A stretch of DNA of 64,000 nt, from assembly GCF_945952435.1 (NCBI RefSeq), contig NZ_CAMFHZ010000017.1, positions 1 through 64,000 on the forward strand. Reading direction: 5' to 3'. Shown in pieces: positions 25,296 through 36,019 of this stretch (the stretch's first letter is position 1; every line of letters starts with the position of its first letter). The notes below the pieces were generated by a model. The model did not search any database, had not been told where the DNA came from, and saw only the letters and a program-made list of their open reading frames with translations. The DNA comes from an uncultured Microbacterium sp. (GTDB lineage: Bacteria > Actinomycetota > Actinomycetes > Actinomycetales > Microbacteriaceae). Made by a program: the position numbers and the translations under genes.

Positions 25296-27638
25296 TCAGA
25301 CGGGGGCGACCGTGACCTGGATGCTCTTCATGAGCGGCTGGTCGCTCTGCGTGCTGTAGTCCTTCGGTCCGATGAGCAGGTTCAGCTCGGGCATGTAGCC
25401 GGCGGCGCTGCCCTTCGGCAGGTCGTAGGCCACCGCGCGGAACGCGTGCACGGTGCGGATCGAGCCGTCCTTCGACGTCGCCCTGATGTCGACGAGGTCG
25501 CCCTCCGCGATGCCCCGCTCGCGCATGTCGTCGGTGTGCAGGAAGATCAGCTCACGCAGGTTCTTCACGCCGCGGTACCGGTCGTTGTTCGAGTAGATCG
25601 TCGTGTTCCACTGGTCGTGCGACCGCATGGTCTGCAGCACGAGCGTCTCGCTCGACGCCGGGATCACGTCGGGCAGCGGGGCGTGCGAGAACTCCGCCTT
25701 CCCCGACGGCGTCCGGAACTCGCGCTCGCGCGCAGGCTGCGGGATCCGGAAGCCGTGCCGGCTCTGGATCCGCTCGTTGAAGTGCTCGAAGCCCGGGAGC
25801 ACCTTCGCCATGACGTCGCGGATCCGGTCGTAGTCTCCGACGAGCTCCTCCCACGGCGTCGGCGACGCGGGAAGGAGCGCCTGCGCCATGCCCGCGATGA
25901 TCGCCGGCTCCGACTTCAGGTACGGGGAGGCGGGGCGCTTGCGGCCCACGGAGAGGTGCACCATGCTCATCGCGTCCTCGACCGTCACGCCCTGCGGGCC
26001 GGCCTGCTGCTGGTCCCGCTCGGTGCGGCCCAGGCACGGCAGGATCAGCGCCTTCGTCCCGTGCACGAGGTGGCTGCGGTTGAGCTTGGTGCTCACCTGC
26101 ACGGTGAGCGCGCACTGCCGCAGCCCTTCCGCGGTGAAGGGGGTGTCGGGGGCCGCGAGCACGAAGTTCCCGCCCATGCCGACGAACACCTTGACACTGC
26201 CGTCGTGCATGCCCTGCACGGTCTTGACCGTGTCCAACCCGTGGTGGCGGGGCGGATCGATGTGGCAGACCTCGGCGAGCCTGTCCAGGAAGGCGCCGCT
26301 GGGCCGGTGGTCGATCCCGCAGGTGCGGTTGCCCTGCACATTGCTGTGCCCGCGGACCGGGGACGGGCCCGTGCCGGGGCGGCCGATGTTCCCGCGCAGG
26401 AGGAGGAGGTTCACGATCTCGCGCACGGTGTCGACGCCGTGCTCGTGCTGGCTCACGCCGAGGCACCAGCTGATGACGGTCTTCTCCGAGCCGAGGTAGA
26501 CCGCAGCCGCGGCACGGATGTCCTCCTCCGTGAGCCCCGCCTGGCGCACGAGCTCGGCCCACGGCGTCGCCTCGACCAGGGCGCGGTACTCGGCGAGACC
26601 GTCGGTGTACTCGCGCAGGAACGCGGTGTCCAGGACGTCGGGATTCGCCACGGACTCCTCGAACACGACCTTCGCGATGCCGCGCAGCAGCGCGAGGTCA
26701 CCACCGGGACGCACCTGCAGGTTCATCGTGCTCGTGGGCGTGCTCTTGAACAGCGCCATGTCGACGAACTCGTGCGGCACGATCGTGCGCGTGGCCCCGG
26801 CCTCGATCAGCGGGTTCACGTGCACGACCTGCGCTCCACGACGCACCGCGTCCGAGAGCGCCGTGAGCATGCGGGGGGCGTTGGACGCCGCGTTCACACC
26901 CAGGATGAAAAGCGCGTCGCACTCCTCCCAGTCGCGCAGGTCGGCCGTGCCCTTCCCCGTCGCGAGCGACGCCGTCAGGGCGCGGCCCGAGGCCTCGTGA
27001 CACATGTTGGAGCAGTCCGGCAGGTTGTTGGTGCCGTACTCGCGCACCATGAGCTGGTACAGGAACGTCGCCTCGTTGCTGAGCCGGCCCGAGGTATAGA
27101 ACGCCGCCTCATCGGGGCTCGCGAGCCCCTGCAGCTCTTCGGCCATGAGCCGGAAGGCGTCGTCCCACGAGATCGGCACGTAGCGATCGCTCGCGGGGTC
27201 GTAGCTCATCGGCTCGGTGAGCCTGCCCTGGTCCTCGAGGTCGAAATCGGTCCAGGTGCTCAGCTCCGCCACGGTGTGCGCGGCGAAGAAGCCGCGGTCT
27301 ACGCGCTTGTGCGTCATCTCCCACGTCACGTGCTTGACGCCATTCTCGCAGATGTCGAGTCGGAGGTTGCCGAGGTCGTCCGGCCACGCGCATCCGGGGC
27401 AGTCGAAGCCGGAGCGTCCGTGGTTCATGATGAGCATGGCCTCGGATCCGGCGATCGGCTCGCGCTCGCGCAGCAGCACCATCCCCACGGACTTCGCGGC
27501 GCCCCATCCGGCGGCGGGGTGGTGGTATGGCTTGCGCGACCAGTCCCCCTTCGCGACGGGTCCGTAGCCGCCCTGCCGCGGCACGTCGGGCATGAGTCCG
27601 AAGGCCGTTCCGCTCCGCTTGCTCGCGTCGTCGATCAT
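25296..27638 (-). CDS. FdhF-like molybdopterin oxidoreductase alpha subunit
   Basis: A 780-residue molybdopterin-dependent enzyme of the FdhF/YdeP type. The N-terminal part has FDCPGCAWPDD and YTSGRLSNEATFLYQLMVREYGTNNLPDCSNMCHEAS; the middle has the MGD-binding stretches CDALFILGVNAASNAPR and VISWCLGVSQHEHGVDTV with GNIGRPGTGPSPVRGHSNVQGNR; the C-terminal domain has LIGPKDYSTQSDQ. No four-cysteine iron-sulfur motif of classical formate dehydrogenase is seen at the N-terminus. Partner beta or gamma subunits are absent nearby, as is usual for this subgroup. AGGTGGAG precedes the ATG, which overlaps the fdhD stop. Formate is a possible but unproven substrate. Confidence 0.85.
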   Translation of the reverse strand: MIDDASKRSGTAFGLMPDVPRQGGYGPVAKGDWSRKPYHHPAAGWGAAKSVGMVLLREREPIAGSEAMLIMNHGRSGFDCPGCAWPDDLGNLRLDICENGVKHVTWEMTHKRVDRGFFAAHTVAELSTWTDFDLEDQGRLTEPMSYDPASDRYVPISWDDAFRLMAEELQGLASPDEAAFYTSGRLSNEATFLYQLMVREYGTNNLPDCSNMCHEASGRALTASLATGKGTADLRDWEECDALFILGVNAASNAPRMLTALSDAVRRGAQVVHVNPLIEAGATRTIVPHEFVDMALFKSTPTSTMNLQVRPGGDLALLRGIAKVVFEESVANPDVLDTAFLREYTDGLAEYRALVEATPWAELVRQAGLTEEDIRAAAAVYLGSEKTVISWCLGVSQHEHGVDTVREIVNLLLLRGNIGRPGTGPSPVRGHSNVQGNRTCGIDHRPSGAFLDRLAEVCHIDPPRHHGLDTVKTVQGMHDGSVKVFVGMGGNFVLAAPDTPFTAEGLRQCALTVQVSTKLNRSHLVHGTKALILPCLGRTERDQQQAGPQGVTVEDAMSMVHLSVGRKRPASPYLKSEPAIIAGMAQALLPASPTPWEELVGDYDRIRDVMAKVLPGFEHFNERIQSRHGFRIPQPAREREFRTPSGKAEFSHAPLPDVIPASSETLVLQTMRSHDQWNTTIYSNNDRYRGVKNLRELIFLHTDDMRERGIAEGDLVDIRATSKDGSIRTVHAFRAVAYDLPKGSAAGYMPELNLLIGPKDYSTQSDQPLMKSIQVTVAPV

Positions 27639-28522
27639 CGCTCCACCTGTCTCTCCTGCGCGGGCGCACCCGCTGTCGCAGCGCTTTCGTCGAGGACCAC
27701 CCTGTGCGGATGGGCGTACACGTTCATGGACCCGCCGCGGACGAAGCCGAGCAGGGTCAGCCCCGCATCCTCCGCCAGCTCGGCGGCGAGCGAGGAAGGC
27801 GCAGACACCGCGGAGAGGATCGGGATCCCCGCCATCACCGCCTTCTGCACGAGCTCGAAGCTCGCACGGCCCGACACCTGCAGCACGGTCGAGCGCAGCG
27901 GCAGGAGGCCGGACTGCAGGGCCCATCCGACGACCTTGTCGACCGCGTTGTGCCGTCCGACGTCCTCGCGGACGACGAGGAGCTCCCCGCTCTCGGCATC
28001 GAAGAGGCCCGCCGCATGCAGTCCTCCGGTCTTGTCGAAAGCGGCCTGCTCTGCTCTCAGTCGATCGGGCAGGGACGCGATCCACGCGGCGGAGACCACG
28101 AGCTCGGGATCCGCGACGTCGAAGCGGGAGGTCGTCGCGACGGCGTCGATGCTGGCCTTGCCGCAGACACCGCACGAGCTCGTCGTGTAGAACCGTCGCG
28201 CCTCGTCGGCCGACGGCAGCCGCACGCCGGGAGCGAGGGCGGCATCGAGCACGTTGTAGGTGTTCTCCGCTCCCCCGGTGCCCGGTCCGCCGCAGTGGAT
28301 CGCGGAGAGGAACTCGTCGGATCGGGAGATCACGCCCTCGGAGACGAGGAACCCGATCGCCAGTTCGACGTCATGACCCGGCGTGCGCATCGTGACGGCG
28401 AGCGGCTCTCCCGCGATGCGGATCTCGAGCGGCTCCTCGACGGCGAGCGTGTCGGCACGCCGACCCACCCCGGCCCCGAGTGCGATCCGGGTGACGGGCC
28501 TGCGCGTCGTGATCCTGCCCAC
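27635..28522 (-). CDS. fdhD: Formate dehydrogenase accessory sulfurtransferase FdhD
   Basis: FdhD transfers sulfur to the molybdenum cofactor of formate dehydrogenase-type enzymes. The 295-residue protein shows the typical N-terminal region (VEEPLEIRIAGEPLAVTMRTPGHD), the conserved pair of cysteines in TTSSCGVCGKASID that carry the persulfide, and REDVGRHNAVDKVVGWAL and VSGRASFELVQKA. The start is a GTG at 28522 giving VGRITTRR, which matches where homologues begin; GGGAG sits very close to it. Its stop overlaps the ATG of the FdhF-like gene, so enzyme and maturation factor are coupled. Confidence 0.95.
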   Translation of the reverse strand: MGRITTRRPVTRIALGAGVGRRADTLAVEEPLEIRIAGEPLAVTMRTPGHDVELAIGFLVSEGVISRSDEFLSAIHCGGPGTGGAENTYNVLDAALAPGVRLPSADEARRFYTTSSCGVCGKASIDAVATTSRFDVADPELVVSAAWIASLPDRLRAEQAAFDKTGGLHAAGLFDAESGELLVVREDVGRHNAVDKVVGWALQSGLLPLRSTVLQVSGRASFELVQKAVMAGIPILSAVSAPSSLAAELAEDAGLTLLGFVRGGSMNVYAHPHRVVLDESAATAGAPAQERQVER

Positions 28523-28581
28523 GCTCCCGAGCGTACTCGCGTTCGAGGACGATCCCGCACCGACATCGCGAGCGTCGGGGA

Positions 28582-28968
28582 TCAGTCCTTTTCGGTGGGC
28601 GCGCCGAGGGGCGCCGGCTCGGCGATCGGGACGACGGGGCAGTCCTTCCACAGCCGCTCGAGGCCGTAGTAGGTGCGCTCCTCCTCGTGGAACACGTGGA
28701 CGATGAGGTCGCCGAAGTCGAGCAGCACCCAGCGCGCCTCGCTGCGCCCCTCGCGACGGACGCGCTTGAAGCCCGCCTCGATCATCCGGTCCTCGACCTC
28801 GTCGGCGATCGCGGCGACGTTGCGCTCGCTGTTTCCCGTGACGAGCAGGAAGACGTCGACGAGGGGCAGGGGCTCGGAGACGTTGAGCGCGAGCAGATCC
28901 TCCCCGCCCTTCGAACGAGCCGCGTCCGCGGCGATCTGCAGCATGTCGGTGGCTGCGGGCGACTGCAT
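28582..28968 (-). CDS. rsfS: Ribosomal silencing factor RsfS
   Basis: RsfS (Iojap/YbeB) binds ribosomal protein L14 and blocks subunit joining under starvation. The product of 128 residues contains the family core: EDLLALNVSEPLPLVDVFLLVTGNSERNVAAIADEVED, then ARWVLLDFGDLIVHVFHEEERTYYGLERLWKD. The ATG at 28968 overlaps the stop of the upstream membrane-protein gene. It is the end of the nadD-side gene cluster, in the order usual for actinobacteria. Confidence 0.95.
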   Translation of the reverse strand: MQSPAATDMLQIAADAARSKGGEDLLALNVSEPLPLVDVFLLVTGNSERNVAAIADEVEDRMIEAGFKRVRREGRSEARWVLLDFGDLIVHVFHEEERTYYGLERLWKDCPVVPIAEPAPLGAPTEKD

Positions 28969-30218
28969 CAAGAGAAGGCTCCCGTGGTGATGGCGACGAT
29001 GAGGGCGCCCACCAGGGCGACCGCGAGGGCACCCGCGGTGATGGTCAGCGCGAGCATGAGTCTGTTGCCCTTCTCGGGCTCCGGCGGGCGGATGACCTCC
29101 CCGGCCGGTTTGATGGTCCCGATCGCCGCGCTCGCCGCGATCGGAGTGGGCGAGGAGGCGGGGGCGAGCTCCCCGTCGACGAGGACGAGGTCGACGTCCT
29201 TGCCGTCGGCCGCGCCATCGGCGTGCCCGCGGGATCCGAGCCCGGCGGGAAGGTCGTAGCTGCCGGTGACGAGGATCTCCCCCGTCGAGGCGATCGGGCC
29301 GGAGAGCGAGAGCGCCCCGGGCGCCTGCTGGAAGATGAGCGCGTTCGGCGCGGCGTGATGCGACCCCGTGGAGTCGTCGATCAGTGCGTCGAACGACCGG
29401 GAGGGCGCCTGAGGCGGGGACGACAGCACGCGCTGGCCGAAGCCCGGGTTCACGGTCGGCTCGACCGCTCCGTCCGTGCGCGACCGGTCGGAGTCCGATG
29501 CTGCGGACGCGGTCCGCGGCGCCTCCTGGGTCGGCACGGCGGATGCGCGTGGTCGCTCCGGCGCGGCGGTGGCGATCTCGGCCGCCTCTGCCGCGGGCGT
29601 CGCCGGGACCGGCGGCACGGTCGTCGACGCCTGCTCCGCCGAGGTCGTCGAGGCGGGCTCCGCCGAGGAACGAGACGACGCGGCCGGCTGCGGCGGGGTC
29701 GGCGCATCCGCGGCACCGGCCCGGCGCGAGCGCTCGGCCTCCTCGGCGCGCATCACGGCGGAGACGGAGACCGGGGCGACGCTCTGGTCGGCGTCGTCCA
29801 CCCCGTCCAGCTCGTCGTCGGTCGCCTCCGCGGCCCTGCGTCGCGAGGACGCGCTCGGGCGCGGCACGTCGGTGATCATGCCCGAGGGCTGCGGGGAACG
29901 CGCCGGCGCCGGATCCGACGGCGCGGCCGGGGGCCCCTCCACGGGGGTGGCGACCTCGTCCGGCACGGTGACCGCGTCGGTGCGCGTGCGCTCCTGCTCA
30001 CGGATCTGACGACGGGTGAGCGGCTCGGCCTCGACGGCCCCCGGCGATCCCGCGTCCGGGGCCCCGGCCTGAGCGGCGAGGCGCGCGCTCTCGGCCTCCG
30101 CCGGGGTGACGACAGGAGTCGATCCCGTGAGGCGGGCCTCTCGCAGCTGCTTGCGGGTCAGTTGGCCGTTACCTTCTGACCGATCGGCAGCATGCGGGTG
30201 CTGATCCGATGTGCTCAT
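28968..30218 (-). CDS. Disordered protein with a C-terminal membrane anchor
   Basis: A 416-residue protein. The first 370 residues are low-complexity, rich in Ala, Pro, Ser, Thr and charged residues, with two short basic repeats, [14 protein letters not shown] and [15 protein letters not shown] single hydrophobic helix near the C-terminus ([27 protein letters not shown]) ends the protein, with very few residues after it. It should be a tail-anchored cytoplasmic protein. I know no function; similar disordered proteins occur between nadD and rsfS in related actinobacteria. It overlaps both neighbours by about four bases. Confidence 0.75.
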   Translation of the reverse strand: MSTSDQHPHAADRSEGNGQLTRKQLREARLTGSTPVVTPAEAESARLAAQAGAPDAGSPGAVEAEPLTRRQIREQERTRTDAVTVPDEVATPVEGPPAAPSDPAPARSPQPSGMITDVPRPSASSRRRAAEATDDELDGVDDADQSVAPVSVSAVMRAEEAERSRRAGAADAPTPPQPAASSRSSAEPASTTSAEQASTTVPPVPATPAAEAAEIATAAPERPRASAVPTQEAPRTASAASDSDRSRTDGAVEPTVNPGFGQRVLSSPPQAPSRSFDALIDDSTGSHHAAPNALIFQQAPGALSLSGPIASTGEILVTGSYDLPAGLGSRGHADGAADGKDVDLVLVDGELAPASSPTPIAASAAIGTIKPAGEVIRPPEPEKGNRLMLALTITAGALAVALVGALIVAITTGAFS

Positions 30219-30811
30219 GACGTGCTCCGATAAAGATGATGCTTCGCGATGTACTGGACCACCCCGTCCGGCACGAGGTACCAGACCGGGTCCCCCTCGC
30301 GCACCCGGGAACGGCAGTCCGTCGACGAGATCGCGAGGGCGGGAACCTCGAGCTGGCTGACGTCGTCGCTGGGCAGGCCGTCCGTGCTCAGCACGTGACC
30401 GGGGCGGGACACCGCGACGAAGTGGGCCAGGTCCCACAGTTCATCATGATCCCTCCAGCTGAGAATCTGCGCCACGGCGTCCGCGCCGGAGATGAAGAAG
30501 AATTCGGCATCGGGGCGCTGGGCCTTGAGATCCCGGAGGGTGTCGATGGTGTAGGTGGGGCCCTCTCGGTCGATGTCCACCCGGCTCACCGTGAAGCTCG
30601 GGTTCGAGGCGGTCGCGATCACCGTCATCAGGTAGCGGTGCTCGCTCGGCGACACGTCGCTCTTCTGCCACGGCTCGCCGGTCGGCACGAAGATGACCTC
30701 GTCGAGTCCGAAGGAGTGCGCGACCTCGCTCGCGGCGACGAGGTGCCCATGATGGATCGGGTCGAACGTCCCGCCCATCACGCCGATCCGCGGCGCCGGA
30801 GTGGTCGTCAT
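30215..30811 (-). CDS. nadD: Nicotinate-nucleotide adenylyltransferase
   Basis: It makes nicotinic acid adenine dinucleotide from NaMN and ATP in NAD synthesis. The 198-residue product has the nucleotidyltransferase motif [17 protein letters not shown] at residues 10-26, [22 protein letters not shown], and the C-terminal [13 protein letters not shown] (ISSTxxR). The length is normal. It sits between a small membrane protein and the disordered tail-anchored protein, all on the minus strand. Confidence 0.96.
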   Translation of the reverse strand: MTTTPAPRIGVMGGTFDPIHHGHLVAASEVAHSFGLDEVIFVPTGEPWQKSDVSPSEHRYLMTVIATASNPSFTVSRVDIDREGPTYTIDTLRDLKAQRPDAEFFFISGADAVAQILSWRDHDELWDLAHFVAVSRPGHVLSTDGLPSDDVSQLEVPALAISSTDCRSRVREGDPVWYLVPDGVVQYIAKHHLYRSTS

Positions 30812-30820
30812 CGGTTCAGC

Positions 30821-31051
30821 TCAGTGACCGTGGCCGGCCCCGTGCCCCTCGTGATCGTGGCCGTGCTCGGCCGCCCAGGCCTCCGCCTTGGCGGCGTGAC
30901 GGTTGGCGACGTTGCGGTAGGAGAAGGCGACCAGCCCGAGCAGCGTGAACACCGCGGCGGCGATCACGAAGAACGGAAGCGTCTCCAGAGCGACGTTGCC
31001 GCTCTCGGCGTGCTCAGCGGCGGTCTGCACGACCAGTGCGGCGAGGTTCAT
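30821..31051 (-). CDS. Small membrane protein with a histidine-rich tail
   Basis: A 76-residue protein with a short polar N-terminus, one hydrophobic helix (LPFFVIAAAVFTLLGLVAFSY, about residues 25-45) and a tail ending HGHDHEGHGAGHGH, which holds six histidines. The tail could bind zinc, nickel or copper, but no role is known to me. It lies between proA and nadD, nine bases upstream of nadD, so it is probably part of the same operon. Confidence 0.75.
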   Translation of the reverse strand: MNLAALVVQTAAEHAESGNVALETLPFFVIAAAVFTLLGLVAFSYRNVANRHAAKAEAWAAEHGHDHEGHGAGHGH

Positions 31052-31106
31052 CGATTCTCCAAGAAGATGTGCGATCAGGGTGGATCTCAGCTCCTCAGTC
31101 TAGCCC

Positions 31107-32396
31107 TCAGGCGCGGGTCTGCCCGGCCCCACGCGCCAACCACTTCGTGCTCGTGAGTTCGGCCAGGCCCATCGGCCCCCGGGCGTGCAGCTTCTGCGTC
31201 GAGATCCCCACCTCCGCGCCGAAGCCGAACTCGCCCCCGTCGGTGAAGCGGGTGGACGCGTTCGCCATCACGACCGCGGAGTCGACCTCGGCCAAGAACC
31301 GGTCGATCCGCACCGCATCCGTGCTGATGATCGACTCGGTGTGCCCGGTGCTGTACCGGCGGATATGGGCGAGCGCCGCGTCGAGGTCGTCGACGACCCG
31401 CATGGAGAGGTCGAGGGACATGTGCTCGGTGCCCCAGTCCTCCTCGGTCGCCGGAACGGCCTCGGGCACGAGCGCACGGATGTCGTCGTCGCCGTGGATG
31501 GTGACCCCCTGCGCCAGGAGCGCCGCCGCCACCTCGGGGACCACGCGGGAGGCCGCGCCTCGAAGGACGAGGACGGTCTCGACCGCGTTGCAGACGCTGG
31601 GCCGCTGCACCTTGGCGTTCACGACGATGTCCCGCGCCCAGTCCGACGGCGCCGAGTCGTCGAGGACGATGTGCACGACGCCCGCGCCGGTCTCGATCAC
31701 GGGAACCGTCGACTGCGTCACGACGGTCTCGATCAGCGCCGCGCTGCCGCGCGGCACGAGGACGTCGATGAGCCCGCGTCCACGCATCAGGGCGTTCGCG
31801 CCCTCGCGGCCGAAGTCGTCGACGGTCTGGATCGCCTCCCCGGTGATTCCGGCGTCCTCGAGCGCCGCGCGCATGACCTGGACGAGCACCGTGTTGGTCT
31901 CGCGGGCGGCGCTGCCTCCGCGCAGCACCGCGGCGTTGCCGGACCGCAGGGCGAGCGCCGCGATGTCGACCGTCACGTTGGGCCTGGCCTCGTAGATCGC
32001 GCCGACCACGCCGAACGGCACGCGCACCTGCTCGAGGGCGACCCCGTTCGGCAACCGGTGGCCGCCGACCACACGACCGACGGGATCCGGCAGAGCGGCG
32101 ACATCGCGCACCGCGGCCGCGAGCGCCGCGATCCGGGTCTCGTCCAGACGCAGCCGGTCGAGCAGCCCGGCACCGATCCCCTCCGCCTCGCCCCGGGCGA
32201 GATCGAGCGCGTTCGCCGCGACGACCTCCTCGGCGGACGCGGTCATCCGGTCGGCGATCGACTGCAGCGCGCGCGCCTTGGCGTCGCTCGTGAGGCGTGC
32301 GATCTCGCGGGACGCCTCCTTCGCGGCGCGCATGCGCGTCTCGGGCGAGTCCGCGATCGAGGAGGGCGCGGCGGTGTCGGCGAAGGCGGTGGACAT
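31107..32396 (-). CDS. proA: Glutamate-5-semialdehyde dehydrogenase
   Basis: Second step of proline synthesis: gamma-glutamyl phosphate is reduced with NADPH to the semialdehyde. The 429-residue product carries the family blocks VPFGVVGAIYEARPNVTVD, the catalytic cysteine in VQRPSVCNAVET, and the C-terminal ASTRFTDGGEFGFGAEVGIST. The ATG at 32396 gives MSTAFADTAAP; the first 15 residues are variable. It follows proB by 68 bases in the same operon. Confidence 0.97.
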   Translation of the reverse strand: MSTAFADTAAPSSIADSPETRMRAAKEASREIARLTSDAKARALQSIADRMTASAEEVVAANALDLARGEAEGIGAGLLDRLRLDETRIAALAAAVRDVAALPDPVGRVVGGHRLPNGVALEQVRVPFGVVGAIYEARPNVTVDIAALALRSGNAAVLRGGSAARETNTVLVQVMRAALEDAGITGEAIQTVDDFGREGANALMRGRGLIDVLVPRGSAALIETVVTQSTVPVIETGAGVVHIVLDDSAPSDWARDIVVNAKVQRPSVCNAVETVLVLRGAASRVVPEVAAALLAQGVTIHGDDDIRALVPEAVPATEEDWGTEHMSLDLSMRVVDDLDAALAHIRRYSTGHTESIISTDAVRIDRFLAEVDSAVVMANASTRFTDGGEFGFGAEVGISTQKLHARGPMGLAELTSTKWLARGAGQTRA

Positions 32397-32464
32397 GCGG
32401 TCAGTGTACCCAGCCGCGCTCCGCCTCGGACCGAGATGACGCGACTCGGCGAGGTCGCCTCCGC

Positions 32465-35140
<2,676 letters not shown>

Positions 35141-35160
35141 TTCTCAGCTCCTCTTGGTGC

Positions 35161-35469
35161 TTACTTGATGCCGGTGATCTTGACGCGCGTGAGGTCCTGA
35201 CGGTGGCCCTGGCGCTTCTTGTAGCCGGTCTTGTTCTTGAACTTCTGGATGACGATCTTCGGACCACGGAGGTTGCCGATGACCTCGGCCGTGACCTTGA
35301 CCTTCGCGAGCTTGTCGGCGTCGGTGGTGATCTTGTCACCGTCGACGAGGAGCACCGCTGCGAGCTCGACCTTCTCGCCCTGGGCCGCCTTCAGGCGGTC
35401 GAGCTGAACGATCGTGCCGACCTCGACCTTCTCCTGGCGTCCACCGGCGCGCACTACTGCGTAAACCAC
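35161..35469 (-). CDS. rplU: 50S ribosomal protein L21
   Basis: The 102-residue protein begins [21 protein letters not shown] and ends with the conserved basic block [26 protein letters not shown]. Length and sequence are standard. It is the first gene of the rplU-rpmA operon and has a leader of about 150 bases between its promoter and start. Confidence 0.98.
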   Translation of the reverse strand: MVYAVVRAGGRQEKVEVGTIVQLDRLKAAQGEKVELAAVLLVDGDKITTDADKLAKVKVTAEVIGNLRGPKIVIQKFKNKTGYKKRQGHRQDLTRVKITGIK

Positions 35470-35488
35470 TTCGTACCTGTTTCATTGG

Positions 35489-35504
35489 GGAGCGCGAGCG
35501 CTCC
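35489..35504 (-). other. Hairpin in the rplU leader
   Basis: GGAGCGCGAGCGCTCC is a near-perfect palindrome, seven-base arms around a two-base centre, 20 bases before the rplU start. It could be a small leader hairpin involved in L21 autoregulation, but this is only positional inference. Confidence 0.4.
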
Positions 35505-35625
35505 GTATTCTCACGGGAAGACTGTGCTTGCATCGCACCACAGCAGAGGGATTGCAGTGGCGGGCGCGAGTTGCATGATTCCGCAGCGTCCGAGTGGGCC
35601 GTCCGGCGCGGTGCACCAAGGAGCT

Positions 35626-35655
35626 ACTTTACCGGATGCCGGGGAATGCCGCAAA
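35626..35655 (-). promoter_or_regulatory. Promoter of rplU-rpmA
   Basis: On the minus strand TTTGCG (35650-35655) and TAAAGT (35626-35631) are separated by 18 bases, a reasonable housekeeping -35/-10 pair for an actinobacterium. The predicted start lies about 150 bases before rplU. Confidence 0.6.
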
Positions 35656-35704
35656 GCGGGCGCGCGCCGTGTCGCGACCGCGCCCTTCGGTGTTCGCATG
35701 CCCC

Positions 35705-35710
35705 TAGGAT
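35705..35710 (+). promoter_or_regulatory. Putative -10 element of a leaderless DUF4031 transcript
   Basis: TAGGAT is followed by six bases and then the ATG at 35717, with no ribosome-binding site between. Confidence 0.4.
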
Positions 35711-35716
35711 CGCGGA

Positions 35717-35980
35717 ATGGCGATCCTCGTGGACGATCCGATCTGGCCCGCGCACGGACGGCTCTGGGCGCATCTGGTCAGCGACACGAGCGTGGCCGAG
35801 CTGCGCGCGTTCGCCGCGGGCCAGGATCTCCCCGACCGCGCCTTCGACCTCGACCACTACGACGTGCCCGCCGACGCCGTGGCGCGTCTGATCGCCGCGG
35901 GCGCGATCCCGGTCGGAGGCAAGGAGCTGACCCGCCGACTCATCGCCTCCGGTCTGCGCGTGCGCGGCAGGGATCGCTGA
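35717..35980 (+). CDS. DUF4031 domain protein
   Basis: An 87-residue cytoplasmic protein. It begins MAILVDDPIWPAHGRLWAHLVSDTSVAELRAFA, contains FDLDHYDVPADAVARLIAAGA, and ends GGKELTRRLIASGLRVR. These are the features of the small DUF4031 family common in actinobacteria. The conserved D, H, W and Y residues suggest an enzyme or binding role, but none is established. It stands alone between rplU and the RNase E/G gene. Confidence 0.8.
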   Translation: MAILVDDPIWPAHGRLWAHLVSDTSVAELRAFAAGQDLPDRAFDLDHYDVPADAVARLIAAGAIPVGGKELTRRLIASGLRVRGRDR

Positions 35981-36019
35981 CGGCACGTCCGAGAGGACGC
36001 GGCGCAGACGGGCCGCGTG

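Noticed and set aside
25446..28190. Long plus-strand frame opposite the FdhF-like gene and fdhD
   Set aside because: Both minus-strand genes have clear catalytic motifs, and this frame has none.
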